Shown here: in pieces, positions 1 through 5,027 of the stretch
How positions within the stretch are numbered: position 1 is the first letter of the stretch
Layout of the letters: each line of letters opens with the position of its first letter
Assembly (NCBI GenBank): GCA_034659895.1
Contig: JAYEIF010000010.1
Coordinates: 1-6,118, forward strand
Direction: 5' to 3'
Origin: B120-G9 sp034659895
GTDB lineage: Bacteria; Zixibacteria; MSB-5A5; GN15; FEB-12
Length of the DNA: 6,118 nt
Position numbers and translations under genes: made by a program
Notes under the pieces: model-generated
What the model was told of the DNA's origin: nothing
The model's database searches: none
What the model saw: only the letters and a program-made list of their open reading frames with translations

Positions 1-20
1 CGAGTAGAAAGTGCGCCGTG

Positions 21-153
21 GCGTGTAGAATGTTTATCAAGTGCAAGCCTTTTAAGCTATTTATAACAAAACCCTTTCACTTGAAACAATACAAAACATG
101 CTTATCTATTTATGAACAAAGAACTTATACTTTATTCAGCAAGCCCTATTTAT
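21..153 (+). repeat. 133-bp perfect direct repeat, copy A (right arm of the MITE-like element)
   Basis: This stretch is identical, base for base, to 1867-1999. It starts GCGTGTAGAATG and ends CAAGCCCTATTTAT. It corresponds to the right arm of the complete element at 1758-1992, including its terminal inverted-repeat sequence TTATTCAGCAAGCCC and the following TATTTAT. It holds an internal inverted pair, TCAAGTG (37-43) and CACTTGA (78-84). The bases before 21 differ from those before copy B, and the left part of this copy lies outside the window. A short open frame runs through both copies. It looks accidental: the sequence is AT-rich and repetitive, the frame has no convincing ribosome binding site, and it diverges immediately after the repeat. 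Perfect identity suggests a recent transposition or gene conversion. Confidence 0.93.
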
Positions 154-154
154 G

Positions 155-214
155 GAAACTAGAGACACAAGGCCGCCCATGCTGTGCTTCTAAAAAAATA
201 TTCAACAATCCCTA
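155..214 (-). repeat. Diverged, inverted remnant of the element's left arm
   Basis: Read on the minus strand, this stretch matches the left arm of the element at 1758-1833 in the right order. It opens with TAGGGATTGTTGAATA (rc of 199-214; compare GGGCTTGTTGAATA). After a shortened AT-rich spacer comes GGGCGGCCTTGTGTC, whose reverse complement is 164-178 and which is identical to 1810-1824. It closes with GTTTC (rc of 155-159; compare 1829-1833). About 25 bases of the spacer, including the CGCGTAGC outer-stem strand, are missing. It directly abuts the end of copy A, so a + oriented right arm is joined to a - oriented left arm. That suggests nested insertion or a rearranged copy. Confidence 0.7.
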
Positions 215-497
215 CCTATACTGAACAGTAAACACATCTCATTCTTTTTGTTGCAGATTGCTTATTATATTTATACGATTGCAGTGAATTATAAATTGAT
301 GCAATATAACAAATTGTGTCTTATATTGAAAAAATAGACATAAAGATTGAAAATTGATAAAAAACAGACTTGTAACTGGGAGTAAAAAAATAAAAAGGAG
401 ATTTGCCTATGGCGTGAGACTGTTAAGGAGAACGTTAGTCGATGCAGGTTTTTCGAGGAGTGAAAAAACCAAAAATCAAAATGAAGGATGGAAAATT
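215..497 (+). other. AT-rich upstream region and leader of the outer-membrane protein gene
   Basis: No conserved gene is visible here. A weak sigma70-like candidate is TTGCAG (251-256), 17 bases, TACGAT (274-279). It would give a leader of about 210 bases, and other AT-rich choices exist nearby. The second half carries several purine-rich Shine-Dalgarno-like strings: AAAAAGGAG (391-399 region), AAGGAG (425-430), GAGGAG (455-460) and AAGGAT (484-489). The first is followed eight bases later by a start-Ala-stop mini-frame (409-417). The reading frame of the downstream gene stays open back to 354, but the predicted peptide there is basic and unlike a secreted protein's N-terminus, so it is probably untranslated. 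I could not match the leader to a known riboswitch class. Confidence 0.5.
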
Positions 498-501
498 ATG
501 A
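442..501 (+). CDS. Possible 19-residue leader peptide, ATGA-coupled to the next gene
   Basis: The frame starts ATG CAG at 442 and reads MQVFRGVKKPKIKMKDGKL, a strongly basic 19-residue peptide. Its TGA stop (499-501) overlaps the start codon of the outer-membrane protein gene in the four-base ATGA arrangement typical of translational coupling. An AAGGAG sits at 425-430, 11 bases before the ATG, which is a slightly long spacing. A hairpin lies inside the frame: GGTTTTT (447-453) pairs with AAAAACC (464-470), and GAGGAG lies in its loop. The overlap and the binding site are visible; function is inferred. A 60-base frame can arise by chance in such AT-rich DNA, so confidence is low. Confidence 0.25.
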   Translation: MQVFRGVKKPKIKMKDGKL

Positions 502-1706
502 AGAGAACATTAATTATCTCTTGTGTAGTGTTGCTATTGCTGTCATCTGTTTCTTTTGCGGGTACCCGTGTGGAAACTATGGGTGATAACAATATGGTGT
601 TGCTGGATAACAATAATATATCGCTATTTCCGTCGCGCATTAACGACTATCCAAATTTGGCTTGCGGTGAGTTTGGGTGGATGGGTGCTGATGATGATTT
701 AGGTACATTCACCGATTTCGGCATTAACTGGCAGTTCAACAAGGATAATCCATGGGTTCTTGGGACATACTTCTCTGTATTGCCAGCCTATGAACCAAAA
801 AATTTGTTAAATGAAAAACTAATACCGTTTGACAACAGCCTGCAGGATAACCGTCGGATTGATCTGCTATATGGGAGTCAATTTAGAGCTTACAATGTTG
901 GCTTTGGTTTGTCATTTCTCCATTCGAGTATGACTGAAGATGCGTCTGGCAATCAGTTCAAAGAGGCATTCAGTTACTACAAGTTCTCTTTTGGTTTGAC
1001 TCCGGATAATGGTATTTGGGACATTACAGCCGATATTGGTATGGGGTCATGGACCGATGAGAACTATGCAGGCAAAGTGGAGACTGAACCTGACGGTTTC
1101 ACAGACCTTGCTTTACGGGGACGGTATTTTTATCAGATGAATCCTACTTGTACTTTTATCCCCCATGTTGAATTGGCACACGGCACACGCGGAATCAAGA
1201 ACAACGTAATATATGTAGATACTCTGAACTATAGTTCGCAGACTAATAATACTGTGCTCGACCTTGGAATGGGTCTTAACTACACTCCAGCTACAAATGT
1301 ACTCGGAGTTATGGATTTTGGCATTATGTATTCCAAGCAAAAGCGAGAAGACGATACTACTTACACTGTCTCAGAAGTGGATTCTGTATCATGTTATGAG
1401 AAGGATCTGACAACTTGGTTCTTCCCGTATTTCAAGATTGGTCTTGATGCTGACATTTTCAAGTGGCTTGATCTTCGTATGGGCGCAACCAGCTACTGGA
1501 CAAGTGAAAGCGATGAAATCGGTGTGGTAAAACACAATACTCGCCGGCCTGACAATGAGACCTACCTCGGTTTCGGTTTTCACTTCAATCGTTTGCATAT
1601 TGATACCAGAACTGACCCAACTCTGTTTCTGCAGGGATTGAACTTCATCAGCGGTGGAGATGAAGCGATGAATTTTAAGATTTCCGCTTCCTATGAGATG
1701 ATGTGA
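498..1706 (+). CDS. Outer-membrane beta-barrel-like protein of unknown function
   Basis: This encodes 402 residues. The start at 498 is chosen because it begins a clear Sec signal peptide: MKRT, then a hydrophobic core (residues 5-19), then SFA-G as a likely signal peptidase I site after residue 21. AAGGAT at 484-489 lies eight bases upstream. The frame is open further upstream, but that extension would bury the signal peptide. The mature protein is rich in aromatic, glycine and aspartate residues, with many short amphipathic stretches such as YNVGFGLSFLH, FSFGLTP, LDLGMGLNY and YLGFGFHF. These read as transmembrane beta-strands alternating with polar turns. An N-terminal section (RVETMGDNN, SLFPSRIND, NLACGEFG) looks conserved in a way I associate with unnamed outer-membrane proteins of FCB-type bacteria. 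It does not end in the usual C-terminal Phe or Trp but in YEMM, which is odd for a BAM substrate. It appears monocistronic: a strong terminator follows and no partner gene is seen. Substrate and role are unknown. Confidence 0.85.
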   Translation: MKRTLIISCVVLLLLSSVSFAGTRVETMGDNNMVLLDNNNISLFPSRINDYPNLACGEFGWMGADDDLGTFTDFGINWQFNKDNPWVLGTYFSVLPAYEPKNLLNEKLIPFDNSLQDNRRIDLLYGSQFRAYNVGFGLSFLHSSMTEDASGNQFKEAFSYYKFSFGLTPDNGIWDITADIGMGSWTDENYAGKVETEPDGFTDLALRGRYFYQMNPTCTFIPHVELAHGTRGIKNNVIYVDTLNYSSQTNNTVLDLGMGLNYTPATNVLGVMDFGIMYSKQKREDDTTYTVSEVDSVSCYEKDLTTWFFPYFKIGLDADIFKWLDLRMGATSYWTSESDEIGVVKHNTRRPDNETYLGFGFHFNRLHIDTRTDPTLFLQGLNFISGGDEAMNFKISASYEMM

Positions 1707-1725
1707 TTCTGTTTGACATTAATTG

Positions 1726-1752
1726 AAAAACCCGGTTTCTGGCCGGGTTTTT
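1726..1752. terminator. Symmetric (bidirectional) intrinsic terminator
   Basis: The ten-base stem AAAAACCCGG (1726-1735) pairs perfectly with CCGGGTTTTT (1743-1752) around the loop TTTCTGG. It begins 19 bases after the stop codon of the outer-membrane protein gene. Because the stem is flanked by A5 on one side and T5 on the other, it can end transcripts in both directions. It may therefore also serve the convergent dehydrogenase gene, whose stop at 2060 has no hairpin of its own. The MITE-like element begins within a few bases of the T run. Confidence 0.92.
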
Positions 1753-1757
1753 ATTTA

Positions 1758-1992
1758 GGGCTTGTTGAATAATTAGTTATTATGTACCACAATCTCAAAT
1801 TCGCGTAGCGGGCGGCCTTGTGTCGCCCGTTTCTATACACACAGCGGAGACAAGCCCCGCTGCTACGCGTGTAGAATGTTTATCAAGTGCAAGCCTTTTA
1901 AGCTATTTATAACAAAACCCTTTCACTTGAAACAATACAAAACATGCTTATCTATTTATGAACAAAGAACTTATACTTTATTCAGCAAGCCC
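1758..1992 (+). mobile_element. MITE-like non-autonomous element, 235 bp
   Basis: The ends are inverted: GGGCTTGTTGAATAA (1758-1772) against the reverse complement of TTATTCAGCAAGCCC (1978-1992), 14 of 15 matching. TATTTA stands immediately outside each end (1752-1757 and 1993-1998), as a six-base target duplication would. Caution is needed, because TATTTAT also follows copy A at 147-153, so it may reflect a preferred target or belong to the element. No transposase is encoded. The core (1802-1869) is GC-rich and can fold into a three-way junction, while the right arm is AT-rich with the inverted pair TCAAGTG (1883-1889) and CACTTGA (1924-1930). It sits between two convergent genes, right at a terminator. 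A transposase supplied in trans by a related insertion sequence is inferred, and I cannot assign the family. Confidence 0.7.
1802..1869 (+). other. Three-way-junction (cloverleaf-like) structure in the element core
   Basis: An outer stem of eight perfect pairs, CGCGTAGC (1802-1809) with GCTACGCG (1862-1869), encloses two hairpins. The first is GGGCG (1810-1814) with CGCCC (1824-1828). The second is AGCGG (1843-1847) with CCGCT (1857-1861). The second hairpin abuts the outer stem and the first starts directly after it, leaving a 14-base linker between them. The pairing is exact on all 18 base pairs. Whether it acts as RNA, as extruded DNA, or as a transposase recognition structure cannot be told from sequence. 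Confidence 0.7.
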
Positions 1993-1999
1993 TATTTAT
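1867..1999 (+). repeat. 133-bp perfect direct repeat, copy B
   Basis: Identical to 21-153 and in the same orientation, so the outer-membrane protein gene and its terminator lie between two perfect repeats 1846 bases apart. The identity begins at GCGTGTAGAATG, inside the right strand of the outer stem. It extends through the right terminal repeat and seven bases beyond, to TATTTAT. After that the two copies diverge (GGAAAC against CCAAAA). Confidence 0.93.
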
Positions 2000-2059
2000 C
2001 CAAAATTATACGAAGACAAAACACACAACAAGTAGATGGATTATCCGCCAAAGAGGATG

Positions 2060-3199
2060 CTATTCCTTGATGACCAAATTGATGTGTCGCTTCTTTAATT
2101 GTTGAATGAAAACTGCTGTGTCAATTATGGCTTCTTGTGGTTTGCAGCCACGAGCTGTTATCTTTCCCGACGCAGCCATCCATGTAACAATCGCCGCAGG
2201 GAAAGCAGTCATACGCATCATTGAAGTTAAGCCTGTTTTGCTGTTCTGACGATCTACTATTTCATAAGTTATCGTTCGGTTAGTCTTGTCCTTTTGTCCC
2301 TTAAAAATCAATCGAACCAGAGTCATGTCCGGTTCATCGAAACTAAGATTACGATTTAGAACCTCTTTGAAAACAGATCTTGGGGCTACTTCAACACCGT
2401 CAACTTGCACTTTTTTGTAAGAAGCCAAGCCGATTTCCAACATTGGCTTAAACAAAGCACAATGTCCGGGATAGCGGATTGTCTTATAGTCAAGGAAGTC
2501 AACCTTGCCCTTATATGTATCTGGCAGAGTCGAAGTTCCGCCGGAAGTATAGAAAGCTTCAAACTTTCCCAATCCATCAAATTCGAGCTGTTCCACAGAA
2601 GTCATAGGATTGATAGTTTTCTTAATGCCGCCCTCGAGAATAACACACGGTTCCCAGTATTCATTTATGAGACCTTCAGCTGAAAACAACATTTGGTAAT
2701 TGAGGGGAGGACGTGGAGATTGTGATAACCCACCCACACGGATATTGACCGAATCGACTTCGTCAAATCGAGCGATACCATCAGCTACTAACACAGCTAC
2801 CATACCGGGGGCTAATCCACAATCGGGGACACTAATAATTCCAGCATTTTCAGCCTCGTCATTCATCTCCAACTGAGTCTGTACTGTATCGTTATTACCG
2901 CCTAAATCGATAAGATGGCATTTAGCTTTTATGGCAGCGCGGGTTAGGCCGGGATTATATTTGTATGTTACGCACGATATAGCGGCATCATAATCAGCCA
3001 ACACATCGGCAACAGCATCTTCATCACCGGCATCTAAAACGCCTGACACTTCACGGCCATTGCCGTAGGTTGAACCTGTCTGAGCCGCTAAATCGGCATC
3101 AATATCATATATCCCAACTTTTTCAACATCCTCAATGCGCGCCAAGTCATACAAAGCGGCTCTTCCCATTAATCCAGCACCGATCACTGCTATTTTCAT
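2060..3199 (-). CDS. Lysine 6-dehydrogenase-like protein (saccharopine dehydrogenase family)
   Basis: This encodes 379 residues, the usual size for short saccharopine-dehydrogenase-family enzymes. The start is supported by AGGAGG (plus-strand 3211-3216), 11 bases upstream. The N-terminus is a Rossmann fold: GAGLMG (residues 7-12) is the dinucleotide loop, and Asp32 at the end of the second strand suggests NAD rather than NADP. Further family-like blocks are LIDLGG (96-101), PDCGLAPGM (125-133), PRPPLNYQMLFSAEGL (162-177), TSGGTSTLP (218-226) and YKTIRYPGH (238-246). From memory these closely resemble bacterial L-lysine 6-dehydrogenase. That enzyme oxidises the epsilon-amino group of lysine to allysine, which cyclises to piperideine-6-carboxylate, and it is cytosolic. 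Alternatives in the same fold are saccharopine-forming or carboxynorspermidine-type reductases, so substrate is uncertain while family is firm. It is divergent from the symporter gene and convergent with the outer-membrane protein gene, with the MITE-like element 67 bases beyond its stop. It has no hairpin terminator of its own. Confidence 0.88.
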   Translation of the reverse strand: MKIAVIGAGLMGRAALYDLARIEDVEKVGIYDIDADLAAQTGSTYGNGREVSGVLDAGDEDAVADVLADYDAAISCVTYKYNPGLTRAAIKAKCHLIDLGGNNDTVQTQLEMNDEAENAGIISVPDCGLAPGMVAVLVADGIARFDEVDSVNIRVGGLSQSPRPPLNYQMLFSAEGLINEYWEPCVILEGGIKKTINPMTSVEQLEFDGLGKFEAFYTSGGTSTLPDTYKGKVDFLDYKTIRYPGHCALFKPMLEIGLASYKKVQVDGVEVAPRSVFKEVLNRNLSFDEPDMTLVRLIFKGQKDKTNRTITYEIVDRQNSKTGLTSMMRMTAFPAAIVTWMAASGKITARGCKPQEAIIDTAVFIQQLKKRHINLVIKE

Positions 3200-3250
3200 A
3201 AGGTACTTTTCCTCCTGTTAATTTTAGTGAATAATATACATTGCATGCAG

Positions 3251-3259
3251 ATTATAGCA
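3251..3259 (-). promoter_or_regulatory. Extended -10 promoter for the dehydrogenase gene
   Basis: On the minus strand the sequence reads TGC TATAAT, a perfect sigma70 -10 hexamer with the TGN extension. A TTGATA lies 13 bases upstream, too close for a standard -35, which fits an extended -10 promoter that does not need one. Transcription would start near 3244, giving a leader of about 45 bases containing the AGGAGG. The palindrome TGCATGCA (3242-3249) overlaps the expected start site and could be an operator. Confidence 0.55.
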
Positions 3260-3349
3260 AAAGAATTTATATCAACACCCTATAGTGAAGTGTCTGTATA
3301 AAAAGCCCAGTACAGAAAACGGTATCAGGTTTGCCTTGTAAGATTTGTT

Positions 3350-3386
3350 ATTTCAGCGAATGCTGAAATCCGGCAGGCATTGCCTG
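3350..3386. repeat. Two adjacent palindromes in the divergent region
   Basis: ATTTCAGC (3350-3357) pairs perfectly with GCTGAAAT (3362-3369) around a GAAT loop. CAGGCA (3374-3379) pairs with TGCCTG (3381-3386) around one base, so as RNA only the outer four pairs could form with a small loop. There is no T run after either, so neither looks like a terminator. They could be regulator binding sites or a 5' leader structure. Confidence 0.55.
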
Positions 3387-3446
3387 TGTCTCGCATGCAT
3401 AATCTGTAAATCCATGTAGAACTGAAGGCGTTGTATGGGATATCTC

Positions 3447-3479
3447 TTGACATTGAAAATTGTCAGGAACAAATATTCC
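3447..3479 (+). promoter_or_regulatory. Candidate symporter promoter with overlapping palindromes
   Basis: TTGACA (3447-3452) is a perfect -35 hexamer. The best -10 matches are AAATAT or AATATT, 18 to 19 bases downstream, so spacing is slightly long. Two imperfect palindromes overlap it: TGACA-N8-TGTCA (3448-3465) and GGAA-N6-TTCC (3466-3479). They would place a bound regulator across the promoter. The arrangement is visible, while its use is inferred. Confidence 0.38.
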
Positions 3480-3482
3480 GAT

Positions 3483-3511
3483 TTGCATTTTGGTGTGATT
3501 TTTTGTAAGAT
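3483..3511 (+). promoter_or_regulatory. Second, weaker symporter promoter candidate
   Basis: TTGCAT (3483-3488) and TAAGAT (3506-3511) are separated by 17 bases, with a T-rich spacer. Matches to the consensus are three and four of six. It would give a leader of about 40 bases before the symporter start. Confidence 0.22.
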
Positions 3512-3556
3512 ACACATCAATAGAAATTAACATCCGTTTGGAAGAAAAGAGTAAAT

Positions 3557-4987
3557 ATGTCCCTCAAAGTGATAGTCCTTGCAGCGTATGCTCTGATAAT
3601 TGTGGCGGTAGGTATAGCAGGGTTCAGAAAAACACGTTCGTTTTCCGATTTCTTTCTCGGTGGAGGGAAGGTTGGCGCATGGATGACAGCCTTCACCTAT
3701 GGCACCGCTTATTTTTCCGCAGTGCTTTTCATTGGATTCGCAGGAAAAATCGGATGGGGATTCGGCTACTCCGGTTTGTGGGTAGCTCTTGGAAACACTG
3801 TTGTAGGTGTTCTTGGCGTCTGGTGGTTAATGGGCAATCGAATTAAGAAAATGTCGGTGGAATACAAAGTTTCCACAATGGCTGAATTTTTGGATAAACG
3901 TTACGACAGCCCATTTTTGAAACTGTTTTCGTCAATATGCATATTTATCTTTTTTATACCATACAGTGCTGCTGTGTTTATGGGGCTTTCGTATCTTTTT
4001 CGTTCGACATTTGGGATTGATTACACTGTCGCTCTGATTTTGATGGGTGGCTTTACCGCTTTATATCTTGTTCTTGGTGGTTATAAATCAATCACAATAA
4101 TCGATATGATATTTGGCGTAATTATGATTATTGGTGTTACAATCCTCCTCGTAAGTGTACTTGACAAAGGTCACGGCCTGGCCAATATCAGTAGCGGTCT
4201 CTCAGCGGTTGATCCAAAGCTTGTGTCGATAGTCGGACCTCCCGGATGGTGGCCGCTTTTCAGTCTTGTGTTTCTAACCAGTGTGGCTCCTATGGCCATG
4301 CCACAACTAATTCAGAAATTCTATGCCATCAAAGACAAACGGTCTATTCGTGTTGGCATGGTTGCCTCCAGTATTTTTGCTCTGATAATTACAGGTATTG
4401 GATATTTCACAGGCGCTACTACTCGCTTTTTCCTCAGTCCGGAAAATACACCAGGAGCATTCAGTGACAGTAAACCTATTTTTGATGCTCTCATGCCGGA
4501 ATTGTTGACAAATATCATTCCTGAAGGTCTGTCTGTTGTCATTCTTCTTTTGATTCTCTCGGCATCGATGTCCACCCTTGCGGCATTAGTGCTAATCTCA
4601 AGTTCATCTATAGCCAAAGATGTCTATGCCGGATTCATCAAGCGAGACATATCAGACCGACGCCTTACAATGCTCATGAGATTCTCCAGCGCTATTATTG
4701 TTATGCTGGCAGTCATTCTTGCCTATTACCGCCCATCAACTATAGTCAGCATACTTGGAATATCATGGGGAGCTATCGGTGCGGTTTTTCTTGGACCCTT
4801 TATCTGGGGATTGTTTACAAAACGTATGAATAAAATAGGTGCTATATCATCTTCCGTAATTGGACTGGCTACATGTACCATCCTATATGCGCAAGGGATG
4901 CCTTCTCCTCAAGCCGGTACTATCGGTATGATTGCATCGCTGGCGCTTAATCCAATTGTCAGTTTTTTAACACCAAAACAAGCATGA
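3557..4987 (+). CDS. Sodium:solute symporter (SSS family) permease
   Basis: This encodes 476 residues, within the usual SSS range. It is an inner-membrane, sodium-coupled importer of a small solute. About thirteen hydrophobic segments can be picked out, roughly at residues 4-23, 42-63, 72-92, 119-146, 157-174, 180-201, 231-250, 266-285, 321-346, 371-390, 397-421, 427-445 and 452-471. Family hallmarks are DFFLGGGKVGAW (31-42) after the first helix, the LGGYKS turn (173-178), and SASMST (335-340), which matches the Ser-Thr pair of the sodium site known from PutP and vSGLT. MPQLIQKFYA (248-257) is also typical. Substrate cannot be read from the sequence. The context of an amino-acid dehydrogenase and a porin is compatible with an amino acid or organic acid. 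The start has only a weak AAAGAG (3546-3551) ahead of it, but the first helix follows at once and no better start is seen. The porin gene follows after 40 bases, probably in one transcript. Confidence 0.93.
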   Translation: MSLKVIVLAAYALIIVAVGIAGFRKTRSFSDFFLGGGKVGAWMTAFTYGTAYFSAVLFIGFAGKIGWGFGYSGLWVALGNTVVGVLGVWWLMGNRIKKMSVEYKVSTMAEFLDKRYDSPFLKLFSSICIFIFFIPYSAAVFMGLSYLFRSTFGIDYTVALILMGGFTALYLVLGGYKSITIIDMIFGVIMIIGVTILLVSVLDKGHGLANISSGLSAVDPKLVSIVGPPGWWPLFSLVFLTSVAPMAMPQLIQKFYAIKDKRSIRVGMVASSIFALIITGIGYFTGATTRFFLSPENTPGAFSDSKPIFDALMPELLTNIIPEGLSVVILLLILSASMSTLAALVLISSSSIAKDVYAGFIKRDISDRRLTMLMRFSSAIIVMLAVILAYYRPSTIVSILGISWGAIGAVFLGPFIWGLFTKRMNKIGAISSSVIGLATCTILYAQGMPSPQAGTIGMIASLALNPIVSFLTPKQA

Positions 4988-4992
4988 GAAAT

Positions 4993-5012
4993 AATGACTA
5001 CTAATGACTACT
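4993..5012 (+). repeat. 10-bp tandem duplication before the porin gene
   Basis: AATGACTACT occurs twice in a row (4993-5002, 5003-5012). The second unit supplies an ATG at 5004 that is in frame with the porin and would add eight residues (MTTNRSII). The first unit's ATG at 4994 runs into TAA at 5012-5014. It probably arose by replication slippage. Confidence 0.9.
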
Positions 5013-5027
5013 AACCGAAGTATCATA

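Larger units (their letters stand above)
3200..3556. other. Divergent intergenic regulatory region
   Basis: These 357 bases separate the dehydrogenase (-) and symporter (+) genes. From left to right they hold the dehydrogenase binding site, the palindrome TGCATGCA (3242-3249) next to its -10 element, two adjacent palindromes (3350-3386), GCATGC (3393-3398), a TTGACA with overlapping palindromes (3447-3479) and a second weak promoter candidate. CAGATTAT near 3248 recurs inverted as ATAATCTG near 3400. No protein gene is convincing here. The length and palindrome density suggest a regulated divergent promoter, but no regulator gene lies in the window. Confidence 0.6.

Noticed and set aside
18..224. 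68-residue open frame over repeat copy A, and its partner at 1876-2070
   Set aside because: Both lie on the repeated element and share sequence only within the repeat. They have no convincing ribosome binding site and continue into unrelated flanks. The shared peptide reflects DNA identity, not protein conservation.
354..497. N-terminal extension of the outer-membrane protein from a TTG at 354
   Set aside because: It would place 48 basic residues before an otherwise perfect signal peptide. The start at 498 has its own AAGGAT binding site.
391..497. Riboswitch in the leader of the outer-membrane protein gene
   Set aside because: The purine-rich segments and hairpin prompted a look for cyclic-di-GMP and similar motifs, but I could not find the conserved core of any class I know.
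1..1999. CRISPR array or integron-type repeats
   Set aside because: There are only two long repeat copies, 1.8 kb apart with a gene between them. There is no short regular repeat-spacer unit and no associated protein genes.
2386..2683. Open frames on both strands inside the dehydrogenase gene
   Set aside because: They are shadows of a well-supported coding frame with recognisable family motifs.
3350..3386. Rho-independent terminator in the divergent region
   Set aside because: The stems are clear but no T run follows on either strand, and no gene ends there.
3348..3533. 61-residue open frame on the minus strand in the divergent region
   Set aside because: No ribosome binding site, no recognisable domain, and it overlaps the promoter-like and palindromic sequences.
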